A DNA stretch of 54,273 nucleotides from JAPYWM01 sp964489015 (GCA_964489015.1 CAZAXD010000011.1:1-54273); one strand, 5' to 3'. Counted from the stretch's first letter, positions 27,053 through 36,306 are shown. Numbers and translations are program-made. Notes: a model not told the origin generated them from the letters alone.

Positions 27053-28078
27053 ATGCTTGGCATACTGCTCCGGCAAGACATAGCCATAGACTTAGGCACC
27101 GCCAATACCGTAATCATGGTAGATGGCGAGGTCGTCGTCGACGAGCCATCCATCGTAGCTCTGGATACCGCTAAGGACCGCGTGATTGCGGTGGGACAAG
27201 AGGCCCTCCTCATGCATGAAAAGACGCATCGCAACATTCGCACGGTTCGACCTTTACGAGGCGGGGTTATAGCGGATTTCAAGGTCGCAGAAGCGATGAT
27301 CCGAGGCTTTTTAGAAAAGGTCCCCGGTCATCGGCGTTTACTCAAGCCTAACTTGCGGCTCATGATCTGCATTCCGAGCGGGATCACCGAGGTGGAGGAG
27401 CGCGCCGTGCGCGATTCGGCTGAGCGGGCCGGCGCACGGGAAACATATCTCATTCATGAGCCCATGGCTGCCGCTTTGGGTATGAACTTAGACGTGGAGG
27501 CCCCCAAGGGTCACATGGTTATCGACATTGGTGGCGGCACGACGGAAATCGCCGTCATCGCCCTGGGGGGGATCGTGTGTGATCGCAGCATTCGGATCGC
27601 AGGCGACGAGCTCAACGCTGACATCGTCGAGTATATCCGCCGCCAGCATAACCTGCAAATCGGCGAGCGCACGGCCGAAACAGTAAAAATTCAAATAGGC
27701 GCCGCCTTAGCGGATATCGATGATCCACCGCCCAATTATCAGGTGAAAGGCAAAGACATCATGACCGGCACACCCCGCTATGCCAGCGTGTCTTATCGGG
27801 AGGTCGCCAACGCCCTGGATAAGTCTATTACCAAGATCCTGGAGGCTGTCATGCAGGCCCTTGCGGCTACACCGCCAGAAATTGCTGCCGATTTGGCCGA
27901 GAATGGCATCCACATGGCTGGCGGGGGGGCGCTCTTGCGGGGTTTAGACAAACGTATCTCCCTTCAAACCCACCTACCCGTTCAGGTGGCAGAAGACCCA
28001 TTACGGGCAATCGTTCGGGGTACTAGCTTCGCCCTCCAAAATCTCGGCAAGTTTCATTTTCTACTCGTAAAGAGCTAA
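27053..28078 (+). CDS. mreB: Rod shape-determining protein MreB
   Basis: 341 residues, the standard length for this bacterial actin. It forms membrane-associated filaments that direct peptidoglycan synthesis. The phosphate 1 motif DLGTANT is at residues 13-19, phosphate 2 appears as MVIDIGGGTTEIAVI, and the adenosine loop as MAGGGALLRGL. First gene of the mreB-mreC-mreD-PBP2 operon; the following start is three bases after the stop. The organism is therefore probably rod-shaped. Confidence 0.97.
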   Translation: MLGILLRQDIAIDLGTANTVIMVDGEVVVDEPSIVALDTAKDRVIAVGQEALLMHEKTHRNIRTVRPLRGGVIADFKVAEAMIRGFLEKVPGHRRLLKPNLRLMICIPSGITEVEERAVRDSAERAGARETYLIHEPMAAALGMNLDVEAPKGHMVIDIGGGTTEIAVIALGGIVCDRSIRIAGDELNADIVEYIRRQHNLQIGERTAETVKIQIGAALADIDDPPPNYQVKGKDIMTGTPRYASVSYREVANALDKSITKILEAVMQALAATPPEIAADLAENGIHMAGGGALLRGLDKRISLQTHLPVQVAEDPLRAIVRGTSFALQNLGKFHFLLVKS

Positions 28079-28081
28079 GGT

Positions 28082-28891
28082 GTGCAAGCCATCTTAGATC
28101 TAGTCTGGCGGCTTCGAATCATCCTAGGATGGCTGGCTTTTCAGGTCCTAAGTCTTAGTGCGTACATCAGCTTCTCCATGCCCCTGCGTCTAAAGTGGCA
28201 AGCATGGTGGTGGGATTTGTCTGCTTCTGTAAGCCGCTTACTCTCCGCAGTGGAGAGGCCTTTTAAAGCGATCCAGTCGTATGAGCGCTTACGGGCTCAT
28301 CAGGCCGAGCTGCTATCAGTTCTGGCTGAGAAGCGGCGCGCGCAAGGTCCAGCTATCATCCCGATTGGTGCTTGGGGCGATCTACGCAGCGCGACTGGGC
28401 TCACTTGCATACCAGCCGAGATCCTCTATCAGACGGTCATGCTGCGAGAAAATATACTCCTCATCGACCGGGGCAGCCGGGACAGCTTGGTACCCGGCTT
28501 ATGCGTCATCAACGATAGAGGTATCGTCGGGATTATTGCTGAAACCAGTGCGACTTATAGCAAAGTCCTGCCGCTCTTCAATACCAATCTGCAACTGGCG
28601 GTAACTTTACCCCGAAGCGGCTATCTGGGCCTATCTAGCTGGCAAAGCGGGCATACCCTCAATCAGCTCACGATTTTGTATGTGCCTTACTATGCGAATG
28701 TAGAAGTAGGTGATGAAGTGTGGAGCGGCCCGCAGAGTACCCTGTGCCCTAGCGGATTGCGCGTAGGCCGTATTCACAAGATCGAGCCCAACTTCAGCCA
28801 GGGCTTTCACCAAATATGGGTACAGACCTACATTGACTGGTTCGACCTCGGTCCACTTTATGTGCTCAAGCCTAAGCCCGCTGCGCCATGA
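28082..28891 (+). CDS. mreC: Rod shape-determining protein MreC
   Basis: 269 residues. One N-terminal membrane anchor (about 15-35) is followed by a helical segment (about 50-90) and the two six-stranded beta-barrel modules of MreC, recognisable from the phrases LIDRGSRDSLVPGLCVIND.GIVG and VGDEVWSGP. It links cytoplasmic MreB to periplasmic PBP2. The GTG start lies three bases after mreB. The stop overlaps mreD by four bases. Confidence 0.9.
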   Translation: MQAILDLVWRLRIILGWLAFQVLSLSAYISFSMPLRLKWQAWWWDLSASVSRLLSAVERPFKAIQSYERLRAHQAELLSVLAEKRRAQGPAIIPIGAWGDLRSATGLTCIPAEILYQTVMLRENILLIDRGSRDSLVPGLCVINDRGIVGIIAETSATYSKVLPLFNTNLQLAVTLPRSGYLGLSSWQSGHTLNQLTILYVPYYANVEVGDEVWSGPQSTLCPSGLRVGRIHKIEPNFSQGFHQIWVQTYIDWFDLGPLYVLKPKPAAP

Positions 28892-29379
28892 GTGTCTGGC
28901 AGGTCCTTCTTTTCATGATAGTTTATCCCCTGCTTCAGCGATTTATCGCCCCGATCGTTTCGCTGGAGCCCTGGTTCAGCTTTGCCCCGTATGTAGGCTT
29001 TTGGCTCATGTTACCTTACGAATGGCGTTCTGAAGTCAACCTTCTCTTATCCGCTTTATTTGGTCTCATCCTAGACACATTTTTCCCACCTCATGGCCTG
29101 TATACGTTTTGCGGGTTATCTCTGTGGGCTATACGGGGGCTCTGGCTGTCTGTTTTATTTCAACGGCAGCCCGATAAGGGCCTCATAGCCGAAATGACTC
29201 CCACCGAGTGGGTGACCTATGCGCTACCACTGGTAATGGCCTACATGCTGCTATACTTTGCACTACAGGATCTCTCGCTAATGGCTTTCGTCAAAGGCAT
29301 CTTGAGTGGGGCTTACTCTTTCTTGGGGACATGGGTTATTTTTGCTTCGATAAGAAATTCGGATGCACGACGCACCTGA
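28888..29379 (+). CDS. mreD: Rod shape-determining protein MreD
   Basis: 163 residues, about five hydrophobic helices, with little sequence signature as usual for MreD. Its identity rests on size, topology and position between mreC and PBP2. It begins at ATG 28888, overlapping mreC by four bases, and overlaps the PBP2 start by 17 bases. A TATTTTTG box lies within its last 45 bases. Confidence 0.85.
   Translation: MSVWQVLLFMIVYPLLQRFIAPIVSLEPWFSFAPYVGFWLMLPYEWRSEVNLLLSALFGLILDTFFPPHGLYTFCGLSLWAIRGLWLSVLFQRQPDKGLIAEMTPTEWVTYALPLVMAYMLLYFALQDLSLMAFVKGILSGAYSFLGTWVIFASIRNSDARRT
29337..29344 (+). promoter_or_regulatory. Possible -7 box TATTTTTG for PBP2 inside mreD
   Basis: Perfect consensus, 18 bases before ATG 29363. 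It could be an internal operon promoter or a chance match in a T-rich end. Confidence 0.35.
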
Positions 29380-31189
29380 GGAGAAACGCCGCTTCTGGTA
29401 TCTCATAGCGGTTTTGCTGGGGCTAAGCACCGTGCTCATCGGGCGCCTAGCCCAACTACAGCTTACAAACGTAGAGGCGCGGAGCCGAGCCCAATTTAAT
29501 ACCATTCGACGGCTCGAGGTGGTGCCCCCTCGCGGAACTGTTCGCGACCGCCAAGGTCGCCTTTGGGTCTCTAACTCACCTTTTTTCCACTTACTCGTGA
29601 CCCCGCGCCAGGCTAGTTCGTTCGACACGACCCGTATTGCAACCCTGCTGGGCGTATCTCCCACTTTCGTTAGTCAAAGGCTTCGCCAGGCGGCGACCTT
29701 TGCCATGAATAAGCCTAGTATCTTTATGCGGTATTTGACCCTACCGCGCTTTCTGGCCTTTTCGGAGCAGAGTTGGTATTTGACCGGCTTTTTACCGGTG
29801 CCTATTCACACACGGCAGTATCATTACCCAGTTGGGGCCCACTTTCTGGGGTATCTCAGCGAAGTCACCCAAACCGAAATCGAAAATTCGAACGGAACCT
29901 ACAGCTTGGGTAATCTGATTGGCCGCTCAGGGATAGAACGCCAATACGAAAAACTGCTGGCTGGCCGAAAAGGCGCCCGATTGATGGTCGTGGATGCCAT
30001 GGGACGCGAATTGTATCCCTATCAACAAGGCGCTTATGACATACCCCCCGTGCCTGGCACAGACATCGTCCTAGCCGTGGATGCAGAGCTGCAGCAGCTA
30101 GCCGAAAGTCTTTTTTATGGCAAGGCCGGGGCCGTCGTAGCGATAGAGCCCCCCACCGGTGATATCCTCTGTGCGGTGAGTGCTCCGACCTACGATCCGG
30201 GGCTTTTCACAGGAGAAGACTTTAGTCAGCACTGGACAGCTCTCCAAAAAGCACCTCGTCTCCCGCTTTACAACCGATTTTTACAGGGCACTTACCCGCC
30301 TGGCTCTACGTTCAAGCTCATCAACGCCCTAATCGCCTTACAAGAGAGCACCTTGACCCCAGCCGTCTCGTACCCTTGCGCTATGGGCTTCTTGCGCGGC
30401 GTAGGTAAGCCTGCTTGCCATGCGCATCCCAGTCCACTACCCCTCGCCCAGGCGATTCAACACTCCTGCAATGCGTATTTTGCTTCAGTGTATGTGGACT
30501 TTCTCATGCATCCTCGTTTTTCCAGCGTGAGCCAGGCCTATGATCTATGGCGAGACTATGCCCTTTACTTTGGGGTCGGTCGACGGCTAGGCGTCGATAT
30601 CCCCTCCGAAAAACCCGGCTTCCTACCCAAATCCACGTATTATGATCGGATCTACGGGCAAAGGTGCTGGAACGCCTTTACGATTATCAGCAATAGCATC
30701 GGCCAAGGGGAGGTCCTCATGACACCCCTACAAATGGCTAATGTCATGTGCGTAATTGCCAATCGGGGCTACTATATTCAGCCGCACTTCTTCAAGGAAA
30801 TCTACAAACAGCCAGCTCGTACTATTACGTATTTTGATACGATTCGTGTGCCTATTCACAAAGCGCATTTTGAGACCGTGATCGAGGGCATGCGTCTAGC
30901 TGTCGAAGCGGGCACCGGGTATACAGCCTATCTGCCGGGCTTGGGCTTATGTGGAAAGACCGGAACCGCCCAGAACCCACATGGCAAAGACCATTCGGTC
31001 TTTGTCGGATTTGCCCCTTGGGACGACCCCAAAATCGCTATCGCCGTCATCGTAGAAAACGCCGGCTGGGGCGCTAGCTGGGCCGCTCCCATCGCCAGCC
31101 TCCTCGTGGAAAAGTACCTCCATGGACACATCTCGCGCACGGCTTTACTAGAGTACGTCAAAAACACAGCTTTACTCCCTACGCCCTAA
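29363..31189 (+). CDS. mrdA: Penicillin-binding protein 2 (elongasome transpeptidase)
   Basis: 608 residues. A cytoplasmic tail and one membrane anchor (about 15-32) precede the dimerisation/pedestal domain with RGTVRDRQG and the transpeptidase domain. Active-site motifs: SxxK as STFK with Ser near 314, SxN as SCN near 368, and KTG at about 532-534. It cross-links peptidoglycan during elongation with MreBCD and RodA. A rodA gene usually follows in this operon but is absent; rimO comes three bases later instead. Confidence 0.95.
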   Translation: MHDAPEEKRRFWYLIAVLLGLSTVLIGRLAQLQLTNVEARSRAQFNTIRRLEVVPPRGTVRDRQGRLWVSNSPFFHLLVTPRQASSFDTTRIATLLGVSPTFVSQRLRQAATFAMNKPSIFMRYLTLPRFLAFSEQSWYLTGFLPVPIHTRQYHYPVGAHFLGYLSEVTQTEIENSNGTYSLGNLIGRSGIERQYEKLLAGRKGARLMVVDAMGRELYPYQQGAYDIPPVPGTDIVLAVDAELQQLAESLFYGKAGAVVAIEPPTGDILCAVSAPTYDPGLFTGEDFSQHWTALQKAPRLPLYNRFLQGTYPPGSTFKLINALIALQESTLTPAVSYPCAMGFLRGVGKPACHAHPSPLPLAQAIQHSCNAYFASVYVDFLMHPRFSSVSQAYDLWRDYALYFGVGRRLGVDIPSEKPGFLPKSTYYDRIYGQRCWNAFTIISNSIGQGEVLMTPLQMANVMCVIANRGYYIQPHFFKEIYKQPARTITYFDTIRVPIHKAHFETVIEGMRLAVEAGTGYTAYLPGLGLCGKTGTAQNPHGKDHSVFVGFAPWDDPKIAIAVIVENAGWGASWAAPIASLLVEKYLHGHISRTALLEYVKNTALLPTP

Positions 31190-31192
31190 ACT

Positions 31193-32491
31193 ATGCAAAC
31201 TAAGCCTCTAAAGCTTCACATTACCACCCTCGGCTGCAGCAAAAATATCTTTGACTCAGAGCGGCTCGCTGCGGCCTTACAGACCTCTTATGCGCTCTCT
31301 CATTCGACGACACTCGAAATCGCCGATATCGTCATACTCAATACTTGTGGATTTATCGATCGGGCTAAACGAGAATCCGTTCAAGCTATTTTTGACTACA
31401 TCGAAGCCAAAAAATCAGGCCAGATCCAGGCTCTTTACGTCGTAGGCTGCCTGGTGGGCCGAGACAAGCAAACGCTCCAAACCGAACTTCCCGAGGTGGA
31501 CGGCTTCTACACACAGGCCGAATTTGATCAGCTGATCTTCCACCTGCAAGGTGACCTGCGACGGTACCTACTAGGAGAACGGAAACGCCTAGGCTATCCC
31601 CACCATGCCTATCTCAAAATCTCGGAAGGTTGTAACCGAACGTGCAGCTTTTGCGCGATCCCGCTCATGCGAGGGCTTCATGTATCGCGGCCGATAGAGG
31701 CTATCCTCACAGAAGCCCAGCAGCTCATAGCCGCCGGCGTGAAGGAAATCAGCCTCATCGCCCAGGACCTCACTTTCTACGGCATCGATCTATACGGTAA
31801 ACGGCGACTACCTGACTTGCTTGAGAAGCTTGTACAATTACCGGGTATAGGTTGGATTCGTCTGCATTATGCTTACCCAGCTGGCTTTCCGTTCGAAATT
31901 TTAGCGGTAATGCGAGATTATGCGGCTATCTGCCCTTACTTAGACATGCCGCTTCAGCACATCTCTGACAAGATTCTACGATCCATGCGCCGCGGGCTCT
32001 CCAAGAAACGCACCATCGAGCTCATCGAAAAAATCCGTGTCGCATTACCCCAAGTAGCCCTTCGCTCTACATTTATTGTAGGCTATCCTGAAGAGACAGA
32101 TGCTGACTTTGAGGAACTGCTAGAATTTCTACAGACCTATCGAATCGAACGGGTGGGCGCTTTCTTGTATTCCCATGAGGAGGGTACGGCTGCTTATGCG
32201 TTAGCGGACACGGTGCCCCGACGCATCAAAAAGGCACGCTACGATACGCTCATGGCTTTGCAACAAGGTATCTCCCTGGCTTTCAACCAAAAGCTGCTAG
32301 GTCAGACGCTCCAGGTTCTGACGGACGAAAGACAGGAAGGTGTTATCTTAGCTCGGACCCCTTACGATGCGCTCGAAGTGGATAACCTCGTTTATATCCC
32401 AGACCCGGATGGTCGCTTGGCAGTGGGTGACTTTCATTGGGTGCGGGTGGTCGATGCCGCCGAATACGACCTCTGGGCCGAGCCCCTATGA
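31193..32491 (+). CDS. rimO: Ribosomal protein S12 methylthiotransferase RimO
   Basis: 432 residues, full length. This radical-SAM enzyme adds a methylthio group to an Asp of ribosomal protein S12. The N-terminal UPF0004 domain begins LHITTLGCSKNIFDSE, with three cluster cysteines. The radical SAM CxxxCxxC is at residues 147, 151 and 154 (SEGCNRTCSFCAIP). A C-terminal TRAM domain ends the protein. GCSKN and the LDMPLQHISD phrase separate RimO from MiaB. It begins three bases after the PBP2 stop, so it is part of the mre operon. Confidence 0.95.
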   Translation: MQTKPLKLHITTLGCSKNIFDSERLAAALQTSYALSHSTTLEIADIVILNTCGFIDRAKRESVQAIFDYIEAKKSGQIQALYVVGCLVGRDKQTLQTELPEVDGFYTQAEFDQLIFHLQGDLRRYLLGERKRLGYPHHAYLKISEGCNRTCSFCAIPLMRGLHVSRPIEAILTEAQQLIAAGVKEISLIAQDLTFYGIDLYGKRRLPDLLEKLVQLPGIGWIRLHYAYPAGFPFEILAVMRDYAAICPYLDMPLQHISDKILRSMRRGLSKKRTIELIEKIRVALPQVALRSTFIVGYPEETDADFEELLEFLQTYRIERVGAFLYSHEEGTAAYALADTVPRRIKKARYDTLMALQQGISLAFNQKLLGQTLQVLTDERQEGVILARTPYDALEVDNLVYIPDPDGRLAVGDFHWVRVVDAAEYDLWAEPL

Positions 32492-32492
32492 A

Positions 32493-33137
32493 GTGGCTAT
32501 CGTACGCTGGCCTGGAAAAATCGGCGTAGCCATCTGCTTTTTACCCGAGCATTTTACTCAGACCGGGGACCACTGCACGGGGCGCTTCCAGGTACGGCTG
32601 ATTTTACGTCGGGGCTCTATTCCCGTTTATCAAACCGAAAAACGGATCACCCTCTTCAGTACCACCACCGCCGTCCCCATCGAATCTAACCTCTCAAACT
32701 GGCTCATCGCCCTAGAGGAGACGAATACGCTCCACTGGGAGCTAGAGTGCTGGGACTTAGAGCAGCAACACTTCTTCTATCAGGAAGGGCGACTTCTTGC
32801 CGGTGCCTATGCACCGCTGTTTCTAAGCCGAAATCAGACCCTTTACCGCCTCTACAGCATCTTAGAGGAGAGCTGGATTATCACGAGTCCTAGCCTACTT
32901 CCCTTAGAGGCGGTTCTATACCAGGCAGAAAGCAATGTCGGGGTAACCCGTTATTTGTCTATACAGGAGGAGGCGCTGCGGGGGCACCTGCCTCCTCCAT
33001 CTCACCTAGACACGCTAGCTCTTAGCTGGAAGCGGAAACAGCTCAAAGCAGGCCAATATCTAGCCGGATTTTACTTTTACAGGGGAGGTTCTGCCGAAAA
33101 GGAAACTTTTTGGCCGCTATGGGTTAGTCCTTCTTGA
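32493..33137 (+). CDS. Hypothetical protein downstream of rimO
   Basis: About 214 residues; family not recognised. The open frame extends back to 32367 inside rimO, but GTG 32493, one base after the rimO stop, is the most economical start. No signal peptide, lipobox or membrane helix stands out. The protein looks beta-rich, with evenly spaced aromatic residues (FQVRLILRRGSIPVY, HWELECWDLEQQHFFY). The last 14 bases overlap the convergent sixA gene. Confidence 0.6.
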   Translation: MAIVRWPGKIGVAICFLPEHFTQTGDHCTGRFQVRLILRRGSIPVYQTEKRITLFSTTTAVPIESNLSNWLIALEETNTLHWELECWDLEQQHFFYQEGRLLAGAYAPLFLSRNQTLYRLYSILEESWIITSPSLLPLEAVLYQAESNVGVTRYLSIQEEALRGHLPPPSHLDTLALSWKRKQLKAGQYLAGFYFYRGGSAEKETFWPLWVSPS

Positions 33138-33606
33138 GGTAGGTGGCCGATTCGACTGCGGCCTTGGGCCAGTCAAACCAAGTTTCGACAGCGGCCTCTA
33201 AAATACAGGCTTCCGCTGTGGCAAGCTCAATGCTATAGCCGGCCCAACGGGTGGCCAGCAAACTCCAAGTAGGATTGTGCCCTACCCACAAGACCGTCTC
33301 CCACCTCGGGTCCATTTCACGGGGGAGGTCGAGGAGAGTCGCCGTTTCCGCCTCATAGAAGGCTGAAATGGGATGAACCGCGGAGTGCGGAACTGAGCAG
33401 GCTTGCGCAAAAAGATGGGCGGTATGCCAAGCCCGGATAGCAGGGCTACTCCAGATGACCTCGGGGCGATGGCCGGCTTTGAGTAGGTGATGCGCACTAG
33501 CCAGAGCTTCTCGAATCCCTCGGCTACTGAGGGGTCTATTGAAGTCGGAGACCCCCTGCGGGTCCCAATCCGATTTGGCATGACGTAGTAGAATGAGGCG
33601 CTTCAT
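33124..33606 (-). CDS. sixA: SixA-like phosphohistidine phosphatase
   Basis: 160 residues of the histidine phosphatase superfamily. RHAKSDW at about residues 8-14 gives the phosphorylated His and the SixA signature. A second catalytic His is in WVGHNPTW. The E. coli homologue dephosphorylates phosphohistidine on signalling or PTS proteins. The start is ATG 33606, three bases after a perfect promoter box that lies in the coding sequence of the upstream protease; it also overlaps that gene's stop (ATGA). Confidence 0.88.
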   Translation of the reverse strand: MKRLILLRHAKSDWDPQGVSDFNRPLSSRGIREALASAHHLLKAGHRPEVIWSSPAIRAWHTAHLFAQACSVPHSAVHPISAFYEAETATLLDLPREMDPRWETVLWVGHNPTWSLLATRWAGYSIELATAEACILEAAVETWFDWPKAAVESATYLKKD

Positions 33607-34724
33607 GGCCAAAGGTACAGATTGATAGGCATGTGAGCAGGCGGGTGCAGCACATAGGCTCCGGCGGGCAGATGGCCTATGTAAAGCGGAGAGGGTCCAG
33701 CGGCTAGCAGCCCCCCCCTCAGATCGTACAAGCGAAGAACGGTCGCTGGCTCACTCCAGATAAAGTCGCCTTCACGCCAAACCCGACTGCGAGGCGCCAG
33801 TGGGGTCTTTAGATGGGTGATAGCCAGCTGGCATGCTTCGGACTCGAGCGCATGGCCCCTAGCCGAGGTATTTTCCGAGCTTATTAAGGTAGCACCAGCC
33901 GAGAGCAGAAAAGCCCGCATGCGCGCAATCTGAAGGGGTGTAAATGCCACCATACAGCTGTCATCGACATACCCCATGAGATTGTCTAAGGGATCAGGCC
34001 AATCAGTCGGCTGATCGGTACAGCTATTGTGGCCGGCTGGACAGCCGTAAACAGGCGCACTCTGACCAGGTGTATCGCAGATCTCATCGCCTTGCGTGCT
34101 GCAGGTATAGGGAGAGAGGCCAGCACACCCCCCCTCAAAAGGATGCAGCAGACTCAAGACATGGCCCATCTCGTGGACGGCCGTTCGCCCCCAATTAAAG
34201 GGAGCCAGGACGCCAACCCGGTCCCCCACGACCGCCTGGTCTAGAACGATTCCAGCGAGGCTATCGCCCAGAGGTCGCGCGTAGCCAATCACCCGCCCCT
34301 GCATACCATCCACGACCCAAATATTCACAAAGCTATCCCGTGGCCACTGCACAAGGCGTTTCAAGGTATCCTCGTCCTGAGACCAGTCATGACCGGTAGC
34401 CAGAGGCGTCCGGTGCCAGGTAATCCCGCAAGTCTCTTCCCCGTTTGGTCCTCGCCTGGGAAAGTAAAATTGTATCTTCGCTTGACGAAAGTCACGGTTG
34501 AGGGCCGCTAGCTGATGACCGAGGCGCCAGGCCGGTAACCACCGATTGCTATCCCCAGCCATGACATGAAAAACCACCGGAACCCACAAGGTGTCCGTAT
34601 TTGATTGGCGAGCAGAGCAGCTGCTAGACGAGACGCCCAAGCGTAAAAACGCCTTATCGACCGGACAGGGCTGTCCGGCTAAAAGACTCAGCAACCCAAG
34701 CCCCAGCCAGATTCTCACAACCAT
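33603..34724 (-). CDS. Secreted M43 (cytophagalysin/pappalysin-type) metalloprotease
   Basis: 373 residues. The signal peptide (VVRIWLGLGLLSLLAGQ) is followed by a protease domain with the extended zinc motif HEMGHVLSLLHPF and a Met-turn NLMGY about 70 residues later, the hallmark of M43. Paired cysteines lie in the loops between them. The C-terminal about 75 residues (LRLYDLRGGLLAAG, then AGAYVLH) resemble a short T9SS sorting domain, so secretion by T9SS is likely. Start choice is uncertain: ATG 34724 is used here; GTG 34718 overlaps the corA stop as GTGA and is equally plausible. Confidence 0.88.
   Translation of the reverse strand: MVVRIWLGLGLLSLLAGQPCPVDKAFLRLGVSSSSCSARQSNTDTLWVPVVFHVMAGDSNRWLPAWRLGHQLAALNRDFRQAKIQFYFPRRGPNGEETCGITWHRTPLATGHDWSQDEDTLKRLVQWPRDSFVNIWVVDGMQGRVIGYARPLGDSLAGIVLDQAVVGDRVGVLAPFNWGRTAVHEMGHVLSLLHPFEGGCAGLSPYTCSTQGDEICDTPGQSAPVYGCPAGHNSCTDQPTDWPDPLDNLMGYVDDSCMVAFTPLQIARMRAFLLSAGATLISSENTSARGHALESEACQLAITHLKTPLAPRSRVWREGDFIWSEPATVLRLYDLRGGLLAAGPSPLYIGHLPAGAYVLHPPAHMPINLYLWP
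33610..33617 (-). promoter_or_regulatory. -7 promoter box TACCTTTG for sixA inside the M43 gene
   Basis: Perfect consensus three bases before ATG 33606. It encodes part of the Tyr-Leu-Trp near the C-terminus of the protease. Confidence 0.6.
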
Positions 34725-35701
34725 CGCTTCCATCGAAAATACCATAAAGTCACGACAGAGGACCCCACAATCAAAAACCAGGCAAATAGGTAACCATACT
34801 GCCACTCTAGCTCAGGCATGACTCGGAAATTCATCCCGTAAATGCTCGCAATGAGGGTCGGTGGCATGAAGGCAACCGTGATAACGGTGAATATCTTAAT
34901 CACCCGATTCTGCTCTAGATTGATAAGGCTTAGGAGGGTGTTTTGGAGGGCTTCGAGCCGCTGAAACGAAAAATTCGTATGATCAATCAGCGAGCTAATG
35001 TCCTTTAGTAAAATGCGGATAGCTTCGCGATTTTCCTCGTTGAGGTCCTCTTCTCTAATCAGGAGTGAAAGGACCCGCTGGGTATCAAAGAGTCCCTCCC
35101 GAATCCGAATAACAAGCTCTTGAAAGGACTGGATTTTGAGAACTATAGCCTGCTGAGCCTGATAAGTCGTCTCACGGACCGCTGCCGACAAGCGATGAAC
35201 CTTCTGTGATAAGAGCTCTACGTTATCAGCGTCTGTATCAACCACCTGCTGAAGGATAGTCAGCAAGATCTTAGTAGGTTCTCTTCGGTGGTACGAGCTG
35301 CCCTTGAGCTTCTTGATGAGTTCTTGAAAGGTTCTGGATTCACTTTCCCGTACGGTGATAATCTTGTCTGGCGCGTCAATGATAGTCAGCGTCTGCTCCA
35401 CGAAACTAAGGGTATTACCTTCTTCATTGACGATCAATTCACCCAATCGGAGGATGATTCGCTTATGTCGATCTTCTGCGTGAAAGCGGGAGCTTGCTTC
35501 GATCTCCGCGCGCTCTAGCTGCGTAGGAAACTGAAGCTGCCAAGCTGACTCCAGTTGCGCGAGAAACTCCGGCGGAGGGGCCACCAGGTCCACCCACAAG
35601 AAGGATTCGAGCTCGGCTGGCGAAGGTAACTCCTCCTGCTCCCATCGCCTTTGACTATAAGCAGGTGAAAAGGTATATGCGCGAACTATCGGTAGGGACA
35701 T
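34715..35701 (-). CDS. corA: CorA-family magnesium/divalent cation transporter
   Basis: 328 residues. A large N-terminal cytoplasmic domain with a long helical stalk (about 150-270) precedes two C-terminal membrane helices. The selectivity motif YGMNF at about 288-292 lies at the end of the first helix, and the basic tail RWKRWL follows the second. It forms a pentameric channel for Mg2+ (or Co2+/Ni2+/Zn2+). A TACCTTTG box is present in the end of coaE, 17 bases before the ATG. The stop overlaps the M43 gene start region. Confidence 0.93.
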   Translation of the reverse strand: MSLPIVRAYTFSPAYSQRRWEQEELPSPAELESFLWVDLVAPPPEFLAQLESAWQLQFPTQLERAEIEASSRFHAEDRHKRIILRLGELIVNEEGNTLSFVEQTLTIIDAPDKIITVRESESRTFQELIKKLKGSSYHRREPTKILLTILQQVVDTDADNVELLSQKVHRLSAAVRETTYQAQQAIVLKIQSFQELVIRIREGLFDTQRVLSLLIREEDLNEENREAIRILLKDISSLIDHTNFSFQRLEALQNTLLSLINLEQNRVIKIFTVITVAFMPPTLIASIYGMNFRVMPELEWQYGYLFAWFLIVGSSVVTLWYFRWKRWL

Positions 35702-35706
35702 AAGAG

Positions 35707-36306
35707 CTAGCTCAGCCGCAAAGGTAGGCCAAATGTCTGGAGAAAGGCAGTGACGAGCACCTGAGCAGAGGTGTCTTCGGTATTGAGAAAGAGATAGTCC
35801 GCATAGCTGAGCTTATGCCAATCAGGCAGTTGATTTTGCAGGCGAGCCATGGCTTCCGCTAAAGAGAGGTCCCCACGCTGCAGAAGGCGTTTCAGACGCA
35901 GGGGTAACGGCGCATAAACAAGGGCCAGAAGAGATAGCCCTTGCCAGGCCCGCGCTTCGATAGTGAGAGCCGCCTCCTTGAAGACAGCGGGGGCCCCGGC
36001 CTGCCGAGCTAACCAGCTTTGAAAATCGGCTATCGTACGCGGATGAACAAGCGCCTCTAGCTGGTGCTTAAGCTGAGGCTGAGCAAAGATCCGTTCCGCT
36101 AGGTAGCGCCGATTTAGCCGACCCTCCTCCGAGTACGCTTCTCTGCCAAAAAGCGCCACAACCTCTTGCCTAAGCTCAAAGTCCTCTTCCAAGAGCGCTT
36201 TAGCTCGCTTATCCGCCTCATAAGTAGGATAGCCGCGCCGAGCAAATTCCGAGAGAATATAGCTTTTGCCACTCCCTATGCCTCCGGTAATGCCGACCAC
36301 CTTCAT
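35707..36306 (-). CDS. coaE: Dephospho-CoA kinase
   Basis: 199 residues, usual length; last step of coenzyme A synthesis. The P-loop GGIGSGKS at residues 8-15 requires a start at ATG 36306, although the frame is open 14 codons further. A LVYAPLPLRLKRLLQR segment matches the family's lid region. The start lies 89 bases inside the end of the ybbR-like gene, an unusually long same-strand overlap. The order yajC-ybbR-coaE is typical of Bacteroidota. Confidence 0.93.
   Translation of the reverse strand: MKVVGITGGIGSGKSYILSEFARRGYPTYEADKRAKALLEEDFELRQEVVALFGREAYSEEGRLNRRYLAERIFAQPQLKHQLEALVHPRTIADFQSWLARQAGAPAVFKEAALTIEARAWQGLSLLALVYAPLPLRLKRLLQRGDLSLAEAMARLQNQLPDWHKLSYADYLFLNTEDTSAQVLVTAFLQTFGLPLRLS
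35719..35726 (-). promoter_or_regulatory. -7 promoter box TACCTTTG for corA inside coaE
   Basis: Perfect consensus, 17 bases before the corA ATG at 35701, within the last codons of coaE. Confidence 0.45.
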
